Shown here piece by piece: positions 57,145-64,000 of a stretch of DNA of 64,000 nt. The notes under the pieces were generated by a model. That model saw only the letters and a program-made list of their open reading frames with translations. It had not been told where the DNA came from and did no database searches. The DNA is taken from NCBI RefSeq assembly GCF_036320965.1, contig NC_092226.1, forward strand, positions 20,995,502-21,059,501, read 5' to 3'. The DNA is from Panulirus ornatus. Its lineage: Eukaryota > Arthropoda > Malacostraca > Decapoda > Palinuridae. The translations under genes and the position numbers were made by a program. Position 1 is the first letter of the stretch. Each line of letters starts with the position of its first letter.

Positions 57145-59597
57145 TTTATTTATTCATTTTGCTTTGTCGCTGTCTCCCGCTTTTGCAAGGTAGCGCAAGG
57201 AAACAGACGAAAGAAAATGGCCCAACCCACCCCCATACACATGCATATACATACACGTCCACACACACAAATACACATACCTATACATCTCAATGTACAC
57301 ATACACATACACACACAGATACATACATATATACCCATGCACACAATTCACACTGTCTGCCCCTATTAATTCCCATCGCCACCTCGCCACACATGGAATA
57401 CCATCCCCCTCCCCCCTTATGTGTGCGAGGTATCGCTAGGAAAAGACAACAAAGGCCCCATTCGTTCACACTCAGTCTCTAGCTGTCATGCAATTCCACA
57501 GCTCCCTTTCCACATCCAGGCCCCACACAACTTTCCATGGTTTACCCCAGACGCTTCACATGCCCTGATTCAATCCACTGACAACACGTCAACCCTGGTA
57601 TACCACATCGATCCAATTCACTCTATTCCTTGCCCGCCTTTCACCCTCTAGCATGTTCAGGCCCCGATCATTCAAAATCTTTTTCACTCCATCTCTCCAC
57701 CTCCAATTTGGTCTCCCACTTCTCCTCGTTCCCTACACCTCCGACACATATACTCTCTTGGTCAATCTTTCCTCACTCATTCTCTCCATGTGCCCAAACC
57801 ATTTCAAAACACCCTCTTCTGCTTTCTCAACCACGCTCTTTTTATTTCCACACATCTCTCTTACCCTTACATTACTTACTCGATCAAACCACTTCACACC
57901 ACACATTGTCCTCAAACATCTCATTTCCAGCACATCCACCCTCCTGCGCACAATTCTATCCATAGCCCATGCCTCGCAACCATACAACATTGTTGGAACC
58001 ACTATTCCTTCAAACATACCCATTTTTGCTTTCCAAGATAATGTTCTCGACTTCCACACATTCTTCAAGGCTCCCAGGATTTTCGCCCCCTCCCCCACCC
58101 TATGATTCACTTCCGCTTCCATGGTTCCATCTGCTGCCAGATCCACTCCCAGATATCTAAAACACTTTACTTCCTCCAGTTTTTCTCCATTCAAACTTAC
58201 CTTCCAATTGACTTGACCCTCAACCCTAGTGTACCTAATAACCTTGCTCTTATTCACATTTACTCTTAACTTTCTTCTTTCACACACTTTACCAAACTCA
58301 GTCACCAGCTTCTGCAGTTTCTCACATGAATCAGCCACCAGTGCTGTATCATCAGCGAACAACAACTGACTCACTTCCCAAGCTCTCTCATCCACAACAG
58401 ACTTCATACTTGACCCTCTTTCCAAAACTCTTGCATTCACCTCCCTAACAACCCCATCCATAAACAAATTAAACAACCATGGAGACATCACACACCCCTG
58501 CCGCAAACCTACATTCACTGAGAACCAATCACTTTCTTCCTACACGTACACATGCCTTACATCCTCGATAAAAACTTTTCACTGCTTCTAACAACTTGCC
58601 TCCCACACCATATATTCTTAATACCTTCCACAGAGCATCTCTATCAACTCTATCATATGCCTTCTCCAGATCCATAAATACTACATACAAATCCATTTGC
58701 TTTTCTAAGTATTTCTCACATACATTCTTCAAAGCTAAGAGTAAATGTGAATAAGAGCAAGGTTATTAGGTACAGTAGGGTTGAGGGTCAAGTCAATTGG
58801 GAGGTGAGTTTGAATGGAGAAAAACTGGAGGAAGTGAAGTGTTTTAGATATCTGGGAGTGGATCTGGCAGCGGATGGAACCATGGAAGCGGAAGTGGATC
58901 ATAGGGTGGGGGAGGGGGCGAAAATTTTGGGAGCCTTGAAAAATGTGTGGAAGTCGAGAACATTATCCCGGAAAGCAAAAATGGGTATGTTTGAAGGAAT
59001 AGTGGTTCCAACAATGTTGTATGGTTGCGAGGCGTGGGCTATGGATAGAGTTGTGAGCAGGAGGATGGATGTGCTGGAAATGAGATGCTTGAGGACAATG
59101 TGTGGTGTGAGGTGGTTTGATCGAGTAAGTAACGTAAGGGTAAGAGAGATGTGTGGAAATAAAAAGAGCGTGGTTGAGAGAGCAGAAGAGGGTGTTTTGA
59201 AATGGTTTGGGCACATGGAGAGAATGAGTGAGGAAAGATTGACCAAGAGGATATATGTGTCGGAGGTGGAGGGAACGAGGAGAAGAGGGAGACCAAATTG
59301 GAGGTGGAAAGATGGAGTGAAAAGGATTTTGTGTGATCGGGGCCTGAACATGCAGGAGGGTGAAAGGAGGGCAAGAAATAGAGCGAATTGGAGTGATGTG
59401 GTATACAGGGGTTGACGTGCTGTCAGTGGATTGAACCAAGGCATGTGAAGCGTCCGGGGTAAACCATGGAAAGCTGTGTAGGTATGTATATTTGCGTGTG
59501 TGGACGTGTGTATGTACATGTGTATGGGGGGGGGTTGGGCCATTTCTTTCGTCTGTTTCCTTGCGCTACCTCGCAGACGCGGGAGACAGCGACAAAG

Positions 59598-59639
<42 letters not shown>

Positions 59640-59789
59640 CAAAGCAAACACCTGATCCACACATCCTCTACCACTTCTGAAACCACACTGCTCTTCCCCA
59701 ATCTGATGCTCTGTACATGCCTTCACCGGTGACTCTCAATCAATACCCTCCCATATAACTTACCAGGAATACTCAACAAACTTATACAA
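57145..59789 (-). mobile_element. RTE-like LINE, host of a nested LINE insertion, 10-bp target duplication
   Basis: AATACAAATA at 57135-57144 recurs at 59790-59799, bounding the outer element. It consists of 57145-58735 and 59636-59789, interrupted by a plus-strand LINE. The frame 58518-57733 (261 codons) has [31 protein letters not shown] and most of the C-terminal domain; 58732-58529 has AYDRVD motif A. The full 3' UTR is present. It is 5'-truncated at SIPGKL of the RT. Confidence 0.92.
58736..59635 (+). mobile_element. RTE-like LINE, young 3'UTR-deleted subfamily, nested insertion
   Basis: TCTTCAAAGC at 58726-58735 recurs at 59636-59645, so this 900-bp copy inserted into the older minus-strand LINE. 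The frame 58747-59415 (222 codons) is an uninterrupted C-terminal domain from [20 protein letters not shown] to DVVYRG-stop. The shortened 3' UTR and a poly(A) tail of about 35 nt follow. The clean frame and long A tail mark it as recent. Confidence 0.93.
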
Positions 59790-59799
59790 AATACAAATA

Positions 59800-60549
59800 C
59801 AAAATAATAATAATTTACAAATACATCTGTGGGTTCACAATTACATCCATCAGTGATAAAGTACAGTCAAAGATGACAATAAAGCTCATTTACCTTTCAA
59901 GGACCTACTGGTACACATTCAAACATAAAATACACTATACATTTGAAACCTACCTGGTTAGATGCCTATTTTTCAAATCAGCAAAATTTTCCTGAGATGA
60001 AGCTTCTAATACCGTGATTTCATTAGGATTATAATGAACACTGTTCAACAATACAAAAAAAAGTTTACTGTGACTGCACTGCCAAATCATATTTTGCTTC
60101 AATTTTATCTAGTGACCTCTATGACCGGTGAAAAAAAAAAAAAATACAAAGGTTAAAGATGTATAAACATAGGGTAGTGATACAAAACCTTCTCATCCAC
60201 AGAAGTTTTACAAAAGCAAGCAGTGATTTTTCATGAACACATATACAATTGCTTCAACTCTATAAACAGAGGATACTGTGTTAACAAAATAACCAATGGG
60301 GAAGACAGGTGATGCCCAATTTAGCAACAATGATTTTTTTGAGATACTGAAATATGTGTTATTCTTTCTGAACATCAGTCTCTCAAGTGCTTTATTACTG
60401 AGGTGACACCAATAATTTCTGTCGACACCACCTTCAATGCTGGACACTCAGGTAGCTTTTGGATGGAAAGAACAGAGTAGGGAAGTCTTCCTTGAGTGTC
60501 TTTCAGTATTCCAGAGGCTAGGTATCCTCAAGAATGCAAGAAATTTCAG
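59800..60549. other. Intron or upstream sequence without recognisable feature
   Basis: AT-rich; an A tract is at about 60129. The 79-codon frame 60447-60208 has WCHLS but lacks the CxxC/CHxC pattern expected of the missing first exon, so it was not accepted. Confidence 0.45.
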
Positions 60550-60900
60550 GGGTCTTCATCTCTCTATCTACTGGTGAAATAAAGCACAAATGATTGCCTT
60601 TTTCCATTCATTTGGTATTTTACCATATCTCAACTGACTACTCACACAACTCTGTTACTTGGCCAGCTACAGAACTCGCTATCTCTTCTAAGTATCTAAG
60701 GTGCGTTTCATCCTGGCTGAGAGATTCATTCATTTTCAATTCCTAAAGTAATATTTTCATTTTCTTCTCGTCAACTATATTGACCTCCAAAGGATACTTC
60801 ACTCATTCTCTATCCTGAAAGTGTACCCTCATCTTCACTGAGGATACTGCTGAACAATCAGTAAATGTCAACATTTTGTTCAATATATCCTACTTTCAAA
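60550..60900 (-). mobile_element. CR1-like LINE fragment, start of RT
   Basis: Minus-strand text has VDEKKMKILL (near 60755), SLSQDETHLRYLEEIASSVA (near 60700) and KIPNEWKKAIICA-like text (near 60625). This matches the CR1 block ...L..LK.nKspGPDgIhp++LkEla..i..pl...f..S...G.iP.eWK.A.v. Frameshifts are present. Confidence 0.6.
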
Positions 60901-60904
60901 GAAT

Positions 60905-61040
60905 TTGAGCAGTGTAGTGGTTTGCATTACTAACAGTCACAGCATGGGCCACCTGGGTTCAAACCTGCATAGGTTCAAATCCTGGTCATGGCAACCAGTC
61001 CACAGCCCACCCTTTGAACATACTTGAGAAAATAAATAGG
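60905..61040 (+). mobile_element. tRNA-derived SINE, copy 2
   Basis: The B-box GGTTCAAATCC is at 60972-60982, with a second B-box-like GGTTCAAACC at 60956. It is followed by 'cctggtcatggcaaccagtc' and 'cacagcccaccctttgaaca', paralleling the SINE at 40195 ('cagttggttaacagtcaaccc'). The 3' end is degraded and AT-rich. Confidence 0.55.
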
Positions 61041-61559
61041 TAGCATATGTTAGGTTTTCTGTGTGTGTGTGTGCATGCACAAAGGAGTAAAGACAAAGTA
61101 CATAAACAGGTACCCCTCAATTTATGCAGAAGTTATGTTTTTGAAAATGGTTGCATAAATCATGTCAGTAGTAATGGAAATCAGGTGGTTTTGTTATTAA
61201 TACGACAGCACTAAATATTATATGTGAAAATTTAAAGTACTATCTATCCTCAAAATATGTCCAAGTTCCTTTCTGCAACAAGCTGGATTTTGAAATGTAT
61301 GTATGTTAGCAAAGCATGTAAAATTTGTATACCTGTACAGCATTCTTTTACTCTACTCAAATTTCTATCACGATTATCTCGTCTTTTATCAACTATATTA
61401 CATGATTGCATTTTTTTTACCTTTCATTCTAAATTCTTCAGTTCATATTTCGTCATTTTCATTCTTTACATTGTGTAAGTTCTATCATGATTATCTCATT
61501 TTTGTTTGACCAGTTTCATGAAACAACATTTTCTAAAATCACTCTATGGCTTATCAAAG

Positions 61560-62350
61560 AAATTCTTTGGTTTATTTTCTATCTTTTCGGAAGCTCCTTC
61601 ATCAGCACTTGCTGCTTCACCTGTGACTCAAACGCGAATAAGCTGTATCTTCTTTTAAATCTAATGAACAAACCATGACTTGCTGTGAAGTTCTCAATAT
61701 AATCCTCACCCACCTGGTCTTTCAAAGTCTCAAAAAGACTTATAGCCTTTGCCTGAATTGTTAGTGAGCTTAGTGGTACACATTTTTTAATTTGATCTTC
61801 CATCCACAGCATCAACTTTTCCATTTTGTGGATGGGCTTTTGTTGTTGCTTTATCATCATCATAGACTTCATACTTGCAGAACATTTCACTGCTTCACTT
61901 ATATTTTCTTTGACTTTAAAAGAGACCATCAAATGGGACAACTCACTAACTTTTTTTCCTCCTTCATATTATGTGATTACCTTCATTTTCAATTCCAAAT
62001 TGAGCATCTTCCTCTCACCCTTGACAGATCTATCAACATGTGGTGGGTTTTTCCGCTTGGTCATCATCTTTGGGGTTTAATACAAAAATATTTCAATCCA
62101 GCACAAAAATTTGTTAGATTCCCTTGAATAGCTCGCACTTACTGAATGGCAAAAGAGAAGGAGAACTGAGAGATGCTGTGAAGTGCACAATACAGGATAT
62201 CATCTGACAGTCACAATCATACACAAGCAGCCATTAGCACTGGTAGACGTACAACCAAACTTAGTCACAATTACGTATATTTTTCATTTTTTTTCAGTCG
62301 TATGTAGGGATGGTCGTAAGTCGCATGGGTCATATGTAGGGGATAGACAG
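61560..62350 (-). pseudogene. Tigger-type transposase N-terminus remnant, second element
   Basis: Minus-strand text starts MMTKRKNPPHVDRSVKGERK near 62070, then NLELKMKVI and a stop. The frame 61941-61579 follows: VKENISEAVKCSASMKSMMM, MEKLMLWMEDQIKKC, LTIQAKAISLFETLKDQVGE, DYIENFTASHGLFIRFKRRY. This is the CENP-B HTH region of Tigger transposases. A terminal-repeat-like 'cgtaagtcgcatgggtcata' with 'tgtaggggatag' lies at about 62310-62345. The DDE domain is absent. Confidence 0.7.
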
Positions 62351-63149
62351 CACCAGGAAATATAAAATATCATAATACACTCACTCTACAAGGAAATCTA
62401 TCCATAAAATCATAAAATAAAAAATTCCAGTCATCTATGTTTATTGCGATTCCTGAAGTGCTTGCTGGTATTGACGGAGAGGGAGGAGGTTAAGTGGAGG
62501 AAGGGGAGTCATCTAGGTCAGGTGAGGTATTACAGGTATTACATCACCAGATGCTGATGGCTGGCCCTCCAAACAAATGTCGTTTTTCTTTGATAAGAAA
62601 TCTAGTGTTGTCAGTTTAGCCTTCATTGTCTTCACAAGGTGGATTTCTTTATATAACACCTGGTGTCAGCTAGGGCACTTCAGGCTACTTATGACCCCCA
62701 GTACTGTGTTTGGAACATCCTCAAATACAAGAAAAGCAAATTCTCCCTCAATGATAGCCAGCCATATGATGATCACGTCTTCCCATACTTAAACATGTGA
62801 AAATGAAAAACAGTATAAATGGACCAAGCGAAATATTCTAAAAATGGTGCAAATTCAATAGATGTAAATAGCAAGGTCTCTGTACACAAACTTAAGAGAC
62901 GGGGAAGTATGATTGTACAACTCTCTCCCTGTAACATACTACAATAGTAATCATAACAAATCTCGATTATCTTCTCATATTCAGATTTCACAAACAGCGG
63001 TACAATATTGCCTTTGAGTTTGTTTTAGCTTCCAGAAACAAGTTACTTTAACTCTCTCCTTAACTTAACAGTTTCCCTTCTTTCTTGGTTACGGATCCTA
63101 ATGTACTGTTCCCGTTTCTGAGTTTTCCTGATTTAGCCACCATTTTCAA
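62351..63149. other. Upstream or intron sequence, no assigned feature
   Basis: Minus-strand text near 62630-62500 (MKAKLTTLDFLSKKNDICLE, then PSASGDVIPVI) vaguely resembles the linker or C-terminus of a Tigger protein but is too short to call. Nothing else was recognised. Confidence 0.35.
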
Positions 63150-63720
63150 GGCAAAAGAATGTTTTCATTAACTTAAAAGAGGATATTGATATTTGCCCTT
63201 TTTGCAGACATCTTTAATTGATTATTCTTGTGTTCAATTTCCTATATTTTTTGATGGAATAGTTCCCAGATATAATTATCATATGCTTCAATAAAAAGCT
63301 CCTTCTTCAGAGTGTTTCCTATCAAATTATTACTATCTTTCTTTCCAAAGTCAGCTATTATGTAACATTTCCTTTCACTGTATCACTTAATACCATATAG
63401 CACTTGTATGCTATATTCATTACAATATGGCTGCTCATGCTGAAAGGACTTTGGTATGAGTTTTCATATGTCAACCTCATTTGTGAAAATTAGATCCAAC
63501 ACCTGAGCCTCCTCACTGACTATCTATCTGAGTAATTTGCCTATATCTAATCTATTTTGTAACCCAATGATCCCTTTTATGGGGTTCCAAGAATTTCAAG
63601 GAGGCTGTGCTACAATTAGTAGCAAGGAAGTGAGGGACTCTGAAGTTTAAAATTCCTCATTGAGACTGTGCCCCTTCATCTCTAGTGACAAGGCTACAAC
63701 CTCGCTGGATGTGACTCTTC
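63150..63720 (-). mobile_element. CR1-like LINE fragment, endonuclease C-terminal region
   Basis: Minus-strand text EEAQVLDLIFTNEVDI near 63520-63470 is the EEP endonuclease block ...vLDLvFTne.... of CR1-group LINEs. It is followed by decayed IADFGKKD and YDNYIWELFHQKI-like text, matching the segment after the SDH motif. Stops are present and the SDH box itself is not clear. Confidence 0.55.
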
Positions 63721-64000
63721 ACATATGGCATAACGTACTTCAAGTCGAGTGCAGTAATACCACTTGTATAAGTGATATAAATATCCATCTTGAATACATT
63801 TTAGAAACTTGTAAACCTGGGCCTCTATTTTGTCAGTGTACAAAAAGTATACTAGTCAATTCCAGGAAAACAGAAACCCACCCTTAAAAGCATGTGGATG
63901 ACTACCACATGCTTTAGTTATTAATTCCATTTGTCTTGATAACTCTCCGATATTTCAGATGGTGATCTATATATCAGTCTTTCCCAGCAAGAAAACTAAA

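Noticed and set aside
60208..60447. Candidate first exon of the RNF126-like gene (WCHLS text)
   Set aside because: It lacks the CHxC half-finger and has no donor leading in phase 0 to the 57014 exon.

Overview
This is a window of eukaryotic nuclear DNA: AT-rich, intron-dominated and crowded with non-LTR retrotransposons. There is no bacterial or viral gene layout, no operon, no CRISPR array and no rRNA gene. The repeats suggest an arthropod, most likely a decapod crustacean. These are an RTE-like LINE ending in a 'cgctacctcgctaacgcggg' box, a LINE-derived short element, tRNA-derived SINEs and Tigger transposons. The host assignment is inference from memory of such repeats and is not proven here.

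One host gene can be supported. It lies on the minus strand and encodes an RNF126/RNF115-type RING-H2 E3 ubiquitin ligase. Five coding exons (57014-56776, 34269-33950, 22070-21955, 21551-21442, 11817-11673) have AG/GT splice borders and join in phase at all four junctions. They give about 309 codons ending at a TGA at 11673-11675. The first coding exon, with the start codon and the first half of the N-terminal zinc finger, was not found and probably lies beyond 64000. The introns are about 22.5 kb, 11.9 kb, 0.4 kb and 9.6 kb, and nearly everything else in the window sits inside them, upstream in intron 1, or downstream of the gene.

By hand tally about two-thirds of the window is mobile DNA. 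The dominant family is an RTE-like LINE (EEP endonuclease, reverse transcriptase, C-terminal domain, 3' UTR, AT-rich tail) with about 30 copies or fragments on both strands. Two copies are near full length (27318-30922 and 35108-38633, about 3.5 kb). All copies are 5'-truncated, frameshifted or carry stops. A short element of about 235 bp, present about eight times, has the LINE's 5' UTR as its head and the LINE's extreme 3' end as its tail, so it looks like a parasitic derivative of the LINE. Other elements are five CR1-like RT/endonuclease fragments (all minus strand), one Jockey-like fragment, two Tigger-type DNA transposon remnants (one with both terminal inverted repeats), two tRNA-derived SINE copies, an inverted pair of an unclassified repeat of about 640 bp, and several diverged intronic tandem duplications.

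Region by region: 1-8160 is a pile of LINE fragments with microsatellites. 8160-12150 holds the last exon and downstream sequence. 12160-21215 is LINE, CR1-like, Jockey-like and SINE-like DNA in the last intron. 21442-22070 carries the two RING exons. 22170-33395 is dense LINE DNA with a 250-bp near-perfect palindrome. 33950-34269 is the central exon. 35108-56210 is the largest intron. 56776-57014 is the zinc-finger exon. 57145-64000 is intron 1, with a dated nested LINE insertion, CR1-like fragments, a SINE and a Tigger remnant. I found no new multi-gene system. The most notable structures are retrotransposition products: the LINE-end-derived short element, and the palindrome made when a LINE insertion copied its own flank.
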